Origin: Methanocorpusculum parvum
GTDB taxonomy: Archaea > Halobacteriota > Methanomicrobia > Methanomicrobiales > Methanocorpusculaceae
Assembly: GCA_002287215.1 (NCBI GenBank)
Contig: LMVO01000012.1
Coordinates: forward strand, 62,001 to 126,000
Reading direction: 5' to 3'
Length of the DNA stretch: 64,000 bases
Positions 1-9,624 of this stretch are shown piece by piece. Position numbers and translations under genes: made by a program. Position 1 is the stretch's first letter. Every line of letters begins with the position of its first letter. Below the pieces are notes generated by a model. It saw only the letters and a program-made list of their open reading frames with translations. It had not been told where the DNA came from and ran no database searches.

Positions 1-2
1 AG

Positions 3-443
3 CGGTTTATGGCGGCCGCCTGCGGGATCGCGACGATTGGCGCGATCGTTACGGGCGATATATTCAACTTCACGCTCTTTGCCGCGTTCATCGGCGTTTT
101 GAACATCGGGATCATCGCCGGCGTGAAAAATACTCATGTTCTTTCAGCAGGATTTTCGTACGGTCTTGTCGTGATGATGGGGACAGTGCCTCTGTTTGCC
201 GGCGCCGCCATAATCGCCGCCTCGACTGGAACGCTTTCCATCTGGGAACTGGCGGCGGCCGGAGGAGTCCCCCTGGTTGCGAAACTTCTCCTGCTGATCG
301 GAGTTCTTGGCGAAGGCATGGCTCCATTCTATATAGGTAAAGCCGAGATAACGCGGGCGTCCGGAGCTCCGTATATCCTGATGATCCATGTGAGTTCGCT
401 CCTGCTCTTCCTGCGGGTGGTTGAGATCCTTATGACGGTGTGA
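3..443 (+). CDS. ehaH: Eha hydrogenase membrane subunit, EhaH-like (5' truncated by window)
   Basis: This is the C-terminal part of a polytopic membrane protein; the frame is open to the window edge, so the true start lies upstream. About four to five hydrophobic helices are visible, and near the end there is a GEGMAPFY segment typical of NuoL/NuoN-like antiporter subunits. It sits directly before small membrane subunits, a NuoH-like subunit and the NiFe hydrogenase pair, which is the order of an eha operon (H-I-J). It probably forms part of the ion-translocating arm. The exact Eha letter is inferred from position. Confidence 0.7.
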   Translation, partial: RFMAAACGIATIGAIVTGDIFNFTLFAAFIGVLNIGIIAGVKNTHVLSAGFSYGLVVMMGTVPLFAGAAIIAASTGTLSIWELAAAGGVPLVAKLLLLIGVLGEGMAPFYIGKAEITRASGAPYILMIHVSSLLLFLRVVEILMTV

Positions 444-445
444 TC

Positions 446-637
446 ATGAAAAAAACAGCATACATCTTACTTGCAGCCCTCTTTGTCTGCACAGCAGTCA
501 TCTCGGCCGTGCTCGTCGACGCGAATCCTTACTGGATCCTTCTGCTGATCATATCGGTCCCGGGATTTTTTGTCTCAGCGGTCCTTGCAGTATGCGCCTG
601 TTCAAAAGACGGAGATGTTCCGTTTGTGGGGTACTGA
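446..637 (+). CDS. ehaI: small Eha membrane subunit (EhaI-like)
   Basis: A 63-residue protein with two hydrophobic helices (about residues 4-22 and 28-52) and a short polar tail. I chose the ATG at 446, two bases after the preceding stop; a GTG at 440 is also in frame but would overlap that stop. It lies between the EhaH-like and EhaJ-like genes, the slot of EhaI, a small accessory membrane subunit of the energy-converting hydrogenase. Identification is by position and topology only. Confidence 0.6.
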   Translation: MKKTAYILLAALFVCTAVISAVLVDANPYWILLLIISVPGFFVSAVLAVCACSKDGDVPFVGY

Positions 638-638
638 C

Positions 639-1493
639 ATGATCGCGTTCCTTCTTCTCCTGATATTTGCCGTCTTCTTCGGCCTTCTCCTGCACGGGAT
701 CCACCGCAAAGTCATCGCAAGGATCCAGAAACGTCCGGGACCGCCGATCTGGCAGGAGATACTGCACACACTGAAGTTCGCCTTCAAACAGACATGGATC
801 CCGAAAACGGCCAGTCAGGTCATGTATGTCGCGATCATTCTGATCGCGATAGGCATCTGGACCGCGGCACTGTATGTGGTCTGGATCGGCGGGAGTCTGC
901 TGCTGATCTTCGCATTTTACATGCTCCATAAGATCGTGGAACACGGGACCGGTCTTTCTTCGGGGTCACCCTACACCAAGTTCGGCGCGATAAGATCGGT
1001 CATGTCGGCGGCTGCCGAACTCCCGCTCCTAGTCACTGTATCGGTGATCTATCTTTTTACCGGGACGCTTTCTCTCTCAGAAATATCGGCATGGGAAGCG
1101 GCAAATGTTCCGCTCATCGGCATCGCACTGCCTGCGGCGGTCTCCATGTATCTCATCATCCTCTCGAAGGCGCACTACGGACCGTTCTCCGTGATAGAGG
1201 CAAAGGAGCTCGTCTCCGGCTACTGGACAGAACACTTCGGGGGATGGCGGGCGCTTTTGAACATTGCCCTTTCGCTGAAAACATTCGTGCTGATCACCGT
1301 CTTCATCATCGTGTTCATCGGGATCCTTCCCTGGTGGCTGTTTTTGATCGTCATGCTTCTTGTGATGGTGTCGGTCTCGTTTATCTGTGCCTCAACACCT
1401 ATGCTTACACCGTACAACACGGTCCTCATCCAGACGATCTGGACGATCGTCGTCTGTGTGTACGGAGTCGTCGTCTGGCTGGTGATATCATGA
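639..1493 (+). CDS. ehaJ: Eha hydrogenase NuoH-like membrane subunit EhaJ
   Basis: A 284-residue integral membrane protein of the NuoH/EchB/HyfC family, which anchors the hydrogenase module to the membrane and forms part of the ion channel. The family loops are visible: SPYTKFGAIRSVMSAAAELPL-type in the middle and PFSVIEAKELVSGYW-type later, with acidic residues inside otherwise hydrophobic segments. The ATG at 639 follows the previous stop by one base; longer upstream starts would run into ehaI. The end overlaps the next start as ATGA. Confidence 0.85.
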   Translation: MIAFLLLLIFAVFFGLLLHGIHRKVIARIQKRPGPPIWQEILHTLKFAFKQTWIPKTASQVMYVAIILIAIGIWTAALYVVWIGGSLLLIFAFYMLHKIVEHGTGLSSGSPYTKFGAIRSVMSAAAELPLLVTVSVIYLFTGTLSLSEISAWEAANVPLIGIALPAAVSMYLIILSKAHYGPFSVIEAKELVSGYWTEHFGGWRALLNIALSLKTFVLITVFIIVFIGILPWWLFLIVMLLVMVSVSFICASTPMLTPYNTVLIQTIWTIVVCVYGVVVWLVIS

Positions 1494-1738
1494 AATATAT
1501 TCCGTTAGCTGCATGCATCTCTGTGGCTTTTTATGTCGTTCTGATGCTGCTCGAAGCCTCGCTTCATCCGGCGATCCTTCCGGGTGCTATGATCGGAGCG
1601 GTCCTTTTGGGGATCCTTGCCGCCGCTTTTGTCTGGAAGAGCGATCATGCCAAACATCTTGGCGAGGTGATCCTCATCTGGATCATGGTTCTCGGATTTA
1701 TCATCTACGGACTTTTGCGTTTTGGAGGGCTGTTATGA
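1490..1738 (+). CDS. small Eha membrane subunit (EhaK/EhaL-like)
   Basis: An 82-residue membrane protein with three hydrophobic helices (about residues 4-22, 28-47 and 58-80) separated by a short charged loop. Both ends overlap the neighbouring genes as ATGA, so translation is probably coupled. Its place between EhaJ and the soluble EhaM-like subunit fits EhaK or EhaL. I cannot tell these two apart from sequence alone. Confidence 0.6.
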   Translation: MKYIPLAACISVAFYVVLMLLEASLHPAILPGAMIGAVLLGILAAAFVWKSDHAKHLGEVILIWIMVLGFIIYGLLRFGGLL

Positions 1739-2094
1739 AACTCGCGTATGAAAGGGATCTGACCCCAATGAAACTGACATCGCTCAGCGGTGTCCGGCAG
1801 AATGACGTGACGATCGCGCTGGCAAACCGCCTCGGCATCTCACGTCAGCGTATGCGGAGAATTCTGATCCAAAAATGTGATCTGATGACATTGGAAAATC
1901 TTGGACCCAGATATGACGCAGCCGAGATACAGGCTAGGTCCGACGAGATCGGAGATGCCCTGTCTCTGCCGCATCTCTCAACAGCGGCCGGGATCCTCAC
2001 AAAAGAACGGGCGGATCACTACCGCGCTCTTGCCGGGGAAAAAGACGCCGTAACTGCAGATATTCTCAGGATGATCCTGGAGGAGATATCATGA
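1735..2094 (+). CDS. ehaM: soluble Eha subunit, EhaM-like (DUF1959 type)
   Basis: A 119-residue charged soluble protein with no membrane helix. Residues about 20-45 ([20 protein letters not shown]) read like a small helix-turn-helix fold. In eha operons a protein of this size (DUF1959) lies just before the hydrogenase small subunit, as here. It is linked to both neighbours by ATGA overlaps. Its function in the complex is unknown; it may be an assembly or peripheral subunit rather than a regulator. The DUF assignment is from memory. Confidence 0.6.
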   Translation: MKLAYERDLTPMKLTSLSGVRQNDVTIALANRLGISRQRMRRILIQKCDLMTLENLGPRYDAAEIQARSDEIGDALSLPHLSTAAGILTKERADHYRALAGEKDAVTADILRMILEEIS

Positions 2095-2570
2095 GTGTTC
2101 TGCAGCAGATAAAAAATGCCGTTCGTCAGCGTTCGATCCATGTATGTTATGTAAATACCGGATCCTGTAACGGATGCGATATTGAAATTCTTGCCTGTCT
2201 TGCCCCGAGGTATGATATAGAACAATACGGGATCTATGTCCACAACAATCCAAGAGAGGCCGATGTGATCCTTGTGACAGGCGGCATGTCTCCCCAGTGG
2301 ATCGATAAATTGCCCGATTTGTGGGGTCGTGTACCTGACCCGAAAGCGGTCGTGACTATTGGAAACTGCCCGATATCGGGATGTGTATTCAACCGGCCGG
2401 GTAAACTAATCGATCCGCCGGTCAGTAAATATATTCCGGTCACAGCGGCGGTACCCGGATGTCCGCCGAGTCCGACGGAGATCATCACCGCGATCCTCGG
2501 CGCGGCAGACATACTGTTCAGGGATTATGAGGTTTCGCAGAAGGAGAAGGAAGGAGGGCAGAAGAAATGA
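2091..2570 (+). CDS. ehaN: Eha hydrogenase small subunit EhaN (NuoB-like)
   Basis: The 159-residue electron-transfer subunit of the NiFe hydrogenase module, related to NuoB/EchC. Four cysteines suited to the proximal 4Fe-4S cluster are present: C26 and C29 (SCNGCD), C93 (GNCP) and C124 (PGCPP). It passes electrons between the NiFe site of EhaO and the ferredoxin-like subunits. The start overlaps ehaM and the end overlaps ehaO, both as ATGA. Confidence 0.9.
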   Translation: MSVLQQIKNAVRQRSIHVCYVNTGSCNGCDIEILACLAPRYDIEQYGIYVHNNPREADVILVTGGMSPQWIDKLPDLWGRVPDPKAVVTIGNCPISGCVFNRPGKLIDPPVSKYIPVTAAVPGCPPSPTEIITAILGAADILFRDYEVSQKEKEGGQKK

Positions 2571-3652
2571 AAAAAGTCGTTGATGTGTCCCTGCCAGTCG
2601 GACCGGTCCATCCCTGTTTTAAGGAACCCTGCAGGATCAAATGTGAAACGCGGGGAGAACGGGTCGTGACCACCGAAGTGGAACTCGGATACGTAAAGAA
2701 AGGGATCGAAAAGATCATGGTCGGGCGGCCCTGGCAGGAGACGATCTTTCTTGCAGAGAGGGTCTGCGGGATATGTTCTGTCGTCCACAATACGGTGATC
2801 GTTGAAGCTCTGGAAAAGATCAGCGGGATCACGGTTCCAAGAAGGGCAGAACTCCTCCGCTTGATCCTGAACGAACTTGACCGTATCCAGAGTCATCTTC
2901 TTGCAAACTACTCATACTGCTACACGATCGAGCATGAAACGCTTGGCATGTACCTGCTTAATCTCCGTGAGACCGCGATGGATTCGATCGAACTCATGAC
3001 CGGGACACGGATCATGGCGGCCTATGTGGTTCCCGGGGGAGTTCGTGAAGATCTGTCCGCAGAGAATGCGGCAGCCATCCTTGCAGGCACCTATCATATG
3101 GAGAAGGAACTCAAACGCTTTGTAAAGATGTTTGAGACCGGACCGATGATCGGTCTCAGGTCAAAAGGGATCGGCGTCCTTTCCATGCAAGATGCCCTGG
3201 CATCGGGTGTGGTCGGCCCGACTGCACGTGCTGCAGGCCTTCCCCGCGATGCAAGAAAGGCTGACCCTCTCTATCTGGAGATGGGGTGGCATATGATCAC
3301 GAGAACTGAAAGTGACAACTTTTCCCGGATAATGCTCAGGTTCGACGAACTCTTCCAGTCTCTGAATCTGATCAGAAATGCCGTCGCCGCTCTTGAACCC
3401 GGAAAGATCCGCAACGGCGGAGAGATGAAAGCAGGCAGGATCAAACACACGATCGAAGCGCCAAGGGGTGATCTCACCTACGACATCGAGATAGACGCGG
3501 CCGGACAGGTGGTTTCTGTCTCGATCCAGACGCCGTCTATTCCAAACATCGAAGTGGCGACCCATGCGATGATGAAAGATCTGGCATCTGCTGCTGATGT
3601 AACATCGACGTTCATCAGTGCTGACCCCTGTATAGCCTGCGCGGAGCGGTAG
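2567..3652 (+). CDS. ehaO: Eha hydrogenase large (NiFe) subunit EhaO
   Basis: The 361-residue catalytic subunit related to NuoD/EchE. All four nickel ligands are present: C67 and C70 in RVCGIC, and C355 and C358 in DPCIAC close to the C-terminus. It oxidises H2 and, using the ion gradient, drives reduction of low-potential ferredoxin. Only three residues follow the last cysteine, so there is no long C-terminal extension of the sort cleaved in many other NiFe hydrogenases. HypD, needed for the Fe(CN)2CO centre, is encoded at 24273. Confidence 0.92.
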   Translation: MKKVVDVSLPVGPVHPCFKEPCRIKCETRGERVVTTEVELGYVKKGIEKIMVGRPWQETIFLAERVCGICSVVHNTVIVEALEKISGITVPRRAELLRLILNELDRIQSHLLANYSYCYTIEHETLGMYLLNLRETAMDSIELMTGTRIMAAYVVPGGVREDLSAENAAAILAGTYHMEKELKRFVKMFETGPMIGLRSKGIGVLSMQDALASGVVGPTARAAGLPRDARKADPLYLEMGWHMITRTESDNFSRIMLRFDELFQSLNLIRNAVAALEPGKIRNGGEMKAGRIKHTIEAPRGDLTYDIEIDAAGQVVSVSIQTPSIPNIEVATHAMMKDLASAADVTSTFISADPCIACAER

Positions 3653-3653
3653 A

Positions 3654-4250
3654 ATGACCCTGTTTACCTATGTTCATGAGTTCCTGCGCCTTTCCTGGCT
3701 GAAGGCATTTTTTACGGTAAAGACAGCGCCCCTGACAAAACCATCCTACTTCCGGGATTTTCCGGAGCTGACCGGAAAGGAATGCACCCACTGTCTTGCC
3801 TGCAAAATGATCTGCCCCTGTCCGGGCGCGATCGATGTGGTCCAGACGGACGGCGTGTGGAATCCCCAGATCACGCAGGGTCATTGTGTCCGGTGCGGAT
3901 ACTGCGTGGAGGCATGTCCGGAAGATGTCCTGACCAGCGGGGATCTTCTGGCACGAAAACATGCCCAGGGCCTTGTCTTTACGCATGAATACATCGTAAA
4001 AATCGATACGGACCTCTGCACAGGCTGCGGAAACTGCACGACCGCGTGCCCCGCAAATCACGAGTTCGATCCGCTGATCAGTGCCGGCGGGACCTCGAAC
4101 TCTCAGGAGGGGGTCATCCGAGTCGAGCATGGTAAAAATAAGGTCATGCACAATGAACGCTGCAAAGGATGCAAAGTGTGTATGGAAACCTGTCCAAACG
4201 GTGCGATCCATGTGATTCGAAACGTGACTGCGGTCCAGGAGGAGGCGTAA
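3654..4250 (+). CDS. ferredoxin-like subunit with four 4Fe-4S motifs (EhaP/EhaQ-like)
   Basis: A 198-residue iron-sulfur protein with four CxxCxxCxxxCP-type motifs, starting near residues 44, 78, 122 and 169. The first is slightly irregular (CTHCLACKMICPCP). Residues 5-25 are mildly hydrophobic. It begins one base after ehaO and ends directly against fwdA. It is therefore well placed to carry electrons from the hydrogenase to formylmethanofuran dehydrogenase. It could instead be named as a Fwd ferredoxin; sequence alone does not decide. Confidence 0.8.
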   Translation: MTLFTYVHEFLRLSWLKAFFTVKTAPLTKPSYFRDFPELTGKECTHCLACKMICPCPGAIDVVQTDGVWNPQITQGHCVRCGYCVEACPEDVLTSGDLLARKHAQGLVFTHEYIVKIDTDLCTGCGNCTTACPANHEFDPLISAGGTSNSQEGVIRVEHGKNKVMHNERCKGCKVCMETCPNGAIHVIRNVTAVQEEA

Positions 4251-5951
4251 ATGAACTATATCATCAAAAATGCCTATGTCGTCGACCCGGTCAACAAAAT
4301 ATCTGGCGAAAAGATGGATATCTTTGTTGCCGACGGCAGGATCACTGACGAGGAGCCGAAAAATGCCGAGATCATTGACGCCGGAGGATTCCTGACACTT
4401 CCCGGAGGTATCGATTCCCATACGCATATCTGCGGAACAAAGGTCAACTTCGGCCGATATATGAGTCCGGAGGATATGCGGGCCGGCCGTGCTCCGCGGA
4501 GAAACGGGATGCGGGCCGTTTCCGGATACAGCATCCCGACAACCTACGGGAACAGTTACCGGTATGCCCAGATGGGGTACACGACCCTCACCGAAGGCGC
4601 CATGGCCCCGCTGGAAGCCCGCCACACGCACGAAGAATTTAAAAACACCCCTCTGCAGGACGGACTCATTCTGACCCTCTTCGACGGAGACTGGGGCGTG
4701 ATGCGGGCAGTAGCCTCCGGCGATATCAAACGGGCCGCCGCGCTTATAGCCTGGCGCCTGGATGCAGTCAAAGGATACGGCGTGAAACTCACCAACCCGC
4801 TCGGCGCCGAGATGTGGAGCTGGGGAAAAAATGTGGAATGCATGCGAAAACCGATCCCCGAGTTCGACCTCAGTTCGGCGGAGTACATCAAAGGCGTGAT
4901 CGAGGCAAACGAGATGCTGGATCTCCCGCATTCGGTCCACCTCCACTGTAATAACCTGGGCAAACCGGGAAACTTCACCTGCACGATCGGCTCGATGGGG
5001 CTCGTTCCTGATCTGAACCCAAAACGGCAGACCTGCTATCTCACGCATGTCCAGTTCCATTCATACGGCGGGACCGGATGGGGAGATTTCTGTTCGAAGG
5101 CCGAACCGGTCGCAAACATGGTGAATCTGCGCCCGCAGATCACCATCGATATGGGCCAGGTGATGTTTGGACGGACCACGACCATGACGGCGGACGGTCC
5201 GATGGAGTTCAACCTGTACCGTCTCCATCAGGACAAATGGAGTAACCATGATGTCGAGATGGAGACCGCATCCGGTGTCATTCCGGTGATCTACCGGCGG
5301 AAAAATCTGGTGAACAGCATCATGTGGGCGATCGGTCTCGAACTTGCCCTTCTCGTGAAAAACCCGTGGCAGTGTATGCTGACGACCGACAGCCCGAACG
5401 GAGCGCCGTTTGTCAAATATCCCGAGATCATCGGACTTCTGATGAGCAAGGAATACCGTGACCGTGAGTTTGCCACCATCCACCCAAAGACCGAAGGCCG
5501 GGTTGTTCTTCCTGCGCTGGACCGTGAGCTGACCTTCGAAGAGATCGCCGTAATGACCCGGGCGGGTCAGGCGCGTGCTCTTGGTCTTATCGACAGAGGG
5601 AAAGGACATCTCGGGCCAGGAGCCGAAGCCGATATAGCGGTCTATCCGTTCAGACCCGACAGACTCGACCCGTCAAAACAGTATGCAGAAGTCATCAGAG
5701 GGTTCGCACAGACAAAATACACGATGAAAGCTGGTGTTCTGATATCCAAAGACGACACGATCCTTGCCGACAAACAGAACCGGATCTTCTGGTGCAGCCC
5801 GAAAGTTCCGGAGAAGTATGATATGGCGAAAGATCCGGATCTCATCAAAACCTTTGAGAACAATTACTCGATACGCATGGAAAATTATGCGGTCGATGAG
5901 AAGTTCTATCTTTCAGGCAGTGTGAAGATCGAGACGGAGGCTCGATTATGA
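4251..5951 (+). CDS. fwdA: formylmethanofuran dehydrogenase subunit A
   Basis: A 566-residue amidohydrolase-fold subunit that condenses formate with methanofuran in the first step of CO2 reduction. Binuclear metal-site residues are visible: H57 and H59 (SHTH), K179 (GVKLTNP, the likely carboxylated lysine), H230/H232 (VHLHCN) and D380 (TTDSPNG). Length matches the family. It starts immediately after the ferredoxin stop and overlaps fwdC as ATGA, so it belongs to the eha transcript. The FwdB/D partners are not in this window. Confidence 0.95.
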   Translation: MNYIIKNAYVVDPVNKISGEKMDIFVADGRITDEEPKNAEIIDAGGFLTLPGGIDSHTHICGTKVNFGRYMSPEDMRAGRAPRRNGMRAVSGYSIPTTYGNSYRYAQMGYTTLTEGAMAPLEARHTHEEFKNTPLQDGLILTLFDGDWGVMRAVASGDIKRAAALIAWRLDAVKGYGVKLTNPLGAEMWSWGKNVECMRKPIPEFDLSSAEYIKGVIEANEMLDLPHSVHLHCNNLGKPGNFTCTIGSMGLVPDLNPKRQTCYLTHVQFHSYGGTGWGDFCSKAEPVANMVNLRPQITIDMGQVMFGRTTTMTADGPMEFNLYRLHQDKWSNHDVEMETASGVIPVIYRRKNLVNSIMWAIGLELALLVKNPWQCMLTTDSPNGAPFVKYPEIIGLLMSKEYRDREFATIHPKTEGRVVLPALDRELTFEEIAVMTRAGQARALGLIDRGKGHLGPGAEADIAVYPFRPDRLDPSKQYAEVIRGFAQTKYTMKAGVLISKDDTILADKQNRIFWCSPKVPEKYDMAKDPDLIKTFENNYSIRMENYAVDEKFYLSGSVKIETEARL

Positions 5952-6718
5952 GACGGATAACCCTGATCTTACGCGAGGAGATCGATCCATTTCTGCCGAT
6001 CGAAGCAGAATCGATCAGCCCTGAGATCCTGTCAAAGAGGATCGACGTGCCGGTTTATGTGGGAAATGAGCAGAAACTGCTCAAGGATGTCTTCTACATC
6101 AGAGTTGACGGGGAGGCAGCCGGCCCTTCGGCGACCGAGATCATTCTGGTCGGTGACTGTCATCAGGTCAAACGTATCGGTGAATACATGACCGACGGGA
6201 AGATCATTGTCGAAGGGGACATCGGGATGCACTGCGGGGATTTTATGAGCGGCGGCACGATCGAGATCATGGGTGATGCCGGACACTGGCTTGGTCGTGA
6301 AATGCTTGGCGGAAAGATCATCTGTCATGGAAATGCCGGAAACTACTGCGGCTCCGGGTATCGGGGCGGAAGAAAAGGTGTCAGAGGCGGCCAGATCTTT
6401 GTTGAGGGAAACGTCGGTGACTACTGCGCCGAGTGTCTGTTTGGCGGCCTGGTCCACGTAAAAGGAAATGCCGGCATCCATGCCGGCGGTAATATGAAGG
6501 GCGGCAAACTCCTGATCGAAGGAGACTGTCTGATGCCCTGCGGAGATATGTTCGACGGAGAAGCGACGATCTACGGCCATGTTACGGATTTCCTTCCAAC
6601 ATTTGTACAGACAGGTCACATAACCGAAAAGGGACACAGACTCACGGTTTTCAAAGGTGATATGGCGCACAGAAACCCGAAAGGGACCCTGCGTGTAGGA
6701 TCGTTCGAGCGAATCTGA
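5948..6718 (+). CDS. fwdC: formylmethanofuran dehydrogenase subunit C
   Basis: A 256-residue protein related to the C-terminal beta-helix domain of glutamate synthase. Residues about 65-220 carry regularly spaced glycine-rich turns (GDIGMHCGD, GNAGNYCG, GNVGDYCAE, GNAGIHAGG) that build the helix. In the Fwd complex it anchors subunit A to the catalytic FwdBD module. It is translationally coupled to fwdA and is the last gene of the eha-fwd run. Confidence 0.93.
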   Translation: MRRITLILREEIDPFLPIEAESISPEILSKRIDVPVYVGNEQKLLKDVFYIRVDGEAAGPSATEIILVGDCHQVKRIGEYMTDGKIIVEGDIGMHCGDFMSGGTIEIMGDAGHWLGREMLGGKIICHGNAGNYCGSGYRGGRKGVRGGQIFVEGNVGDYCAECLFGGLVHVKGNAGIHAGGNMKGGKLLIEGDCLMPCGDMFDGEATIYGHVTDFLPTFVQTGHITEKGHRLTVFKGDMAHRNPKGTLRVGSFERI

Positions 6719-6913
6719 GAAAACTATTCTGGACGCATACAGCAGAGCGGATCATGCAGAGCTTTTCTCATGATCCCTTCCTCTTTTTTCTCTCAAATCG
6801 AGATGAGCTGATATTTCTTCTGATGAAAAAACTGTGCGGCAGCTTTTCTTACTGCATGCACTCAACCATTTTAACTCCTCCGAACCAAATAATTACACAG
6901 GTTTAGAGTTTAC
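6719..6913. other. intergenic: end of eha-fwd operon and argH promoter region
   Basis: No gene is visible here. A pyrimidine-rich tract with a run of six T at about 6784-6793 could terminate the eha-fwd transcript. An A/T-rich stretch at about 6868-6912 should contain the argH promoter, but I cannot single out one TATA box. There is no clear Shine-Dalgarno before argH, so its mRNA may have a short leader. Confidence 0.4.
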
Positions 6914-8392
6914 ATGGCAAAAGATCAGATTCGTAACGGAAGACTGGAAGGCGGACGTTCTGCCCTGGTAGAACAGTATCTTTCCTCAATGGAAGCTGAC
7001 CGAGAGATAGCGGACAGCGATATCCGGGTTGATATCGCGCATATCCTGATGCTTAGAAAACAGGATCTGATCGATGCAGTATCTGCAAAAAAACTGCTCA
7101 CGACGCTGCTGGGCTATATGGAAAACGGTCTTCCTGCCGATGTATTCGATATGACCCGCGAGGATATCCATGCCGGGATCGAAGCTCAGCTCATGGCTGA
7201 TGCGGGTTCTGATGCGGGCGGGCGGATGCATCTTGGCAGGAGCAGAAATGACGAGGTTGCGACCTGTCTTCGCATGCGGACCCGTGAACTCCTCATCGAC
7301 ACGCTGACCGCCTTGTTTGAGCTGCGTCAGTCTCTGATCTCCCGCGCAGAGGAGCATACGACCACAATAATGCCGGGTTTTACGCATCTTCAGCATGCTC
7401 AGCCGACAACGCTGGCTCATTACCTTCTGGCCTACGAAAGCCTCTTTGCCCGTGACACTGCCCGTCTCTTCGATGCCTACACGCGTGTCAACATCTCCCC
7501 TCTTGGATCGGCCGCCTTTGCCGGAACGGGTTTTGCTATCGACAGAAATCTCACTGCCGCGTATCTCGGATTTGCAAACCCTATGGAAAACAGTATGGAT
7601 GCCGTGGCGAATCGTGACTTCATCGCAGAAACACTCAGTTCGCTTGCGATCCTGATGACGAACATCAGCCGCATCTGTGAAGAGCTGATCCTCTGGTCAA
7701 CGTCATTTGTCAGATTCGTTGATCTGAATGACGCTTACTGTTCGACAAGCAGCATCATGCCCCAGAAGAAAAATCCTGACACGCTCGAGATCATGCGGGC
7801 AAAAAGCGCCGCCGTGATCGGAGAACTGACAGCAGCCCTCACGCTGATCAAATCGCTTCCCATGAGCTACAACCGCGATCTGCAGGATCTGAACCCGCAT
7901 CTCTGGAACGCCTTCCGTCAGACGAATATGTCTCTGCCCCTTCTGGCAGAAATCATTTCTACTGCAGAGTTCAATGTGCCTGTGATGAAAAAGCAGGCTT
8001 CGGCCGGCAATACGACCGCCACCGAGCTTGCTGATTTCCTTGTCCGCGAGTACGGCATCCCGTTCAGGACCGCACACAACATCGTCGGACGCGCCGTGAA
8101 ACTCGGATCTCTCGAGCTCGACGTCGTGGATGCCGCGGCAAAAGATCTTGCGTCGATCTCGCTGAAAGAGAAGGGACTGACCGAAGAAACCATCAAAAAA
8201 GTCCTTCATCCGGCAACGATCCTCCGGCAGAAGCAGAGTTTCGGTTCGCCGAATCCGAAGATGATGAAAAAAGCCGTAAAAGTGGCAGACATCCGGCTGG
8301 TCCAGGATCAGGTGACCGCCGATATCCTGCAGGATCAGCTCAGAGATGCGGATGAAAAAATGAAAACAGCCATACAGGAGCTAGATTTATGA
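6914..8392 (+). CDS. argH: argininosuccinate lyase
   Basis: A 492-residue member of the fumarase/aspartase superfamily. It splits argininosuccinate into arginine and fumarate, the last step of arginine synthesis. The superfamily signature SSIMPQKKNPD lies at residues 279-289 and GRSRNDE-type and THLQHAQPTT segments lie earlier. The ATG at 6914 gives the usual length. It overlaps gatD as ATGA, coupling arginine synthesis with Gln-tRNA formation. Confidence 0.95.
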   Translation: MAKDQIRNGRLEGGRSALVEQYLSSMEADREIADSDIRVDIAHILMLRKQDLIDAVSAKKLLTTLLGYMENGLPADVFDMTREDIHAGIEAQLMADAGSDAGGRMHLGRSRNDEVATCLRMRTRELLIDTLTALFELRQSLISRAEEHTTTIMPGFTHLQHAQPTTLAHYLLAYESLFARDTARLFDAYTRVNISPLGSAAFAGTGFAIDRNLTAAYLGFANPMENSMDAVANRDFIAETLSSLAILMTNISRICEELILWSTSFVRFVDLNDAYCSTSSIMPQKKNPDTLEIMRAKSAAVIGELTAALTLIKSLPMSYNRDLQDLNPHLWNAFRQTNMSLPLLAEIISTAEFNVPVMKKQASAGNTTATELADFLVREYGIPFRTAHNIVGRAVKLGSLELDVVDAAAKDLASISLKEKGLTEETIKKVLHPATILRQKQSFGSPNPKMMKKAVKVADIRLVQDQVTADILQDQLRDADEKMKTAIQELDL

Positions 8393-9624
8393 GTCTGAAC
8401 AACAGTGATCCGGTAACCGTAAGATTTGCGGGAGTCGAGATGGACGGTATTTATATCAACCGTTCCGGTGAGAATGCGATCGTAAAACTTTCAAGCGGAT
8501 ACAATATCTGTGTCCCGACCTCCCTCTGCTCCGCAAAAGAACAGACGGTCCCTGCAGAAAAACCCCGCGTGCTGCCGATAAAACAGGATCCGGCTCTGCC
8601 GCTTCTTTCAATAATATCGACCGGCGGAACGATCGCAAGCACCGTCGATTACCGGACCGGGGCCGTTTCCTCCAGATTTACAGCCGAGGACATACTCCGC
8701 AGCATCCCTGAACTTGCAGGGATCGCACGGTATCACACCCTTCAGCCGTTTCAGGTCCTTTCTGAAAACATGAATCCTGCCATGTGGCAGGAGCTTGCCG
8801 GAACGATCCATGACGAGATCCTGCACGGGTCAGAGGGGATCATCATCACCCATGGTACAGACACGATGCTCTACAGCGCGGCGGCGGTTTCCTTTATGCT
8901 GGACACTCCCGTTCCGGTCGTGTTTGTCGGGGCGCAGAGGAGCGCCGACCGTCCAAGCAGTGATAATGCGATGAATGCGATCTGCTCGGCGAAAGCGGCC
9001 GTCAGTCAGATGGGAGAGGTCGTTGTCTGTATGCATGCGAACGAGAGCGATACGACCTGTGCTCTTCACCGGGCGACCCGGGTCCGCAAAAATCACACCT
9101 CACGCCGTGACGCGTTCCAAAGCATCGGACGTGGTCCTGTCGGAGAAGTGAGTTATCCCGACGGAACGGTCGTTCCTGCAAAAGATGCGGTCCTTCGCGG
9201 AACAAAGGAGCTCCGCCTCGCGAATAATCTTGAACCGTCCTGCGGTCTCCTGCAGTATTATCCAGGCATGGATCCGGCAGTCTTTGACGCCTTCAAAGGT
9301 TACAAAGGTCTCGTGATCGCAGGAACGGGTCTTGGACATGTGGGAACAGACTGTATCAGCCGGATCGCCGGTCTTACGGCGTCAGGAACTACCATCATCA
9401 TGACGTCCCAGTGTCAGGCGGGAAGCGTTTGTGACCGCGTGTATGAGACCGGCCGTGATCTTCTGGATGCCGGCGTCATCGAAGGAGGAAGCATGCTTCC
9501 CGAGGTCGCACTCGTGAAACTGATGTGGGTGCTTGGAAATGCAACGCGAAAAGAGGATATCCGCCGTCTGATCAGGACAAACCTCAAGGGTGAACTTGAA
9601 TATGATCTTTGGAGGTATGCATAA
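8389..9624 (+). CDS. gatD: Glu-tRNA(Gln) amidotransferase subunit D
   Basis: The 411-residue asparaginase-like subunit of the archaeal GatDE enzyme. It releases ammonia from glutamine for conversion of Glu-tRNA(Gln) to Gln-tRNA(Gln). An N-terminal beta-rich domain (about 1-65) is followed by the type I asparaginase domain, with the catalytic threonine at T78 in ISTGGTIAS and the second motif ITHGTDTM near residue 157. The stop shares one base with the start of gatE. Confidence 0.95.
   Translation: MSLNNSDPVTVRFAGVEMDGIYINRSGENAIVKLSSGYNICVPTSLCSAKEQTVPAEKPRVLPIKQDPALPLLSIISTGGTIASTVDYRTGAVSSRFTAEDILRSIPELAGIARYHTLQPFQVLSENMNPAMWQELAGTIHDEILHGSEGIIITHGTDTMLYSAAAVSFMLDTPVPVVFVGAQRSADRPSSDNAMNAICSAKAAVSQMGEVVVCMHANESDTTCALHRATRVRKNHTSRRDAFQSIGRGPVGEVSYPDGTVVPAKDAVLRGTKELRLANNLEPSCGLLQYYPGMDPAVFDAFKGYKGLVIAGTGLGHVGTDCISRIAGLTASGTTIIMTSQCQAGSVCDRVYETGRDLLDAGVIEGGSMLPEVALVKLMWVLGNATRKEDIRRLIRTNLKGELEYDLWRYA

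Noticed and set aside
3615-5060. 481-codon open frame antisense to the ferredoxin gene and fwdA
   Set aside because: It mirrors two certain genes; the length follows from the codon bias of the real strand.
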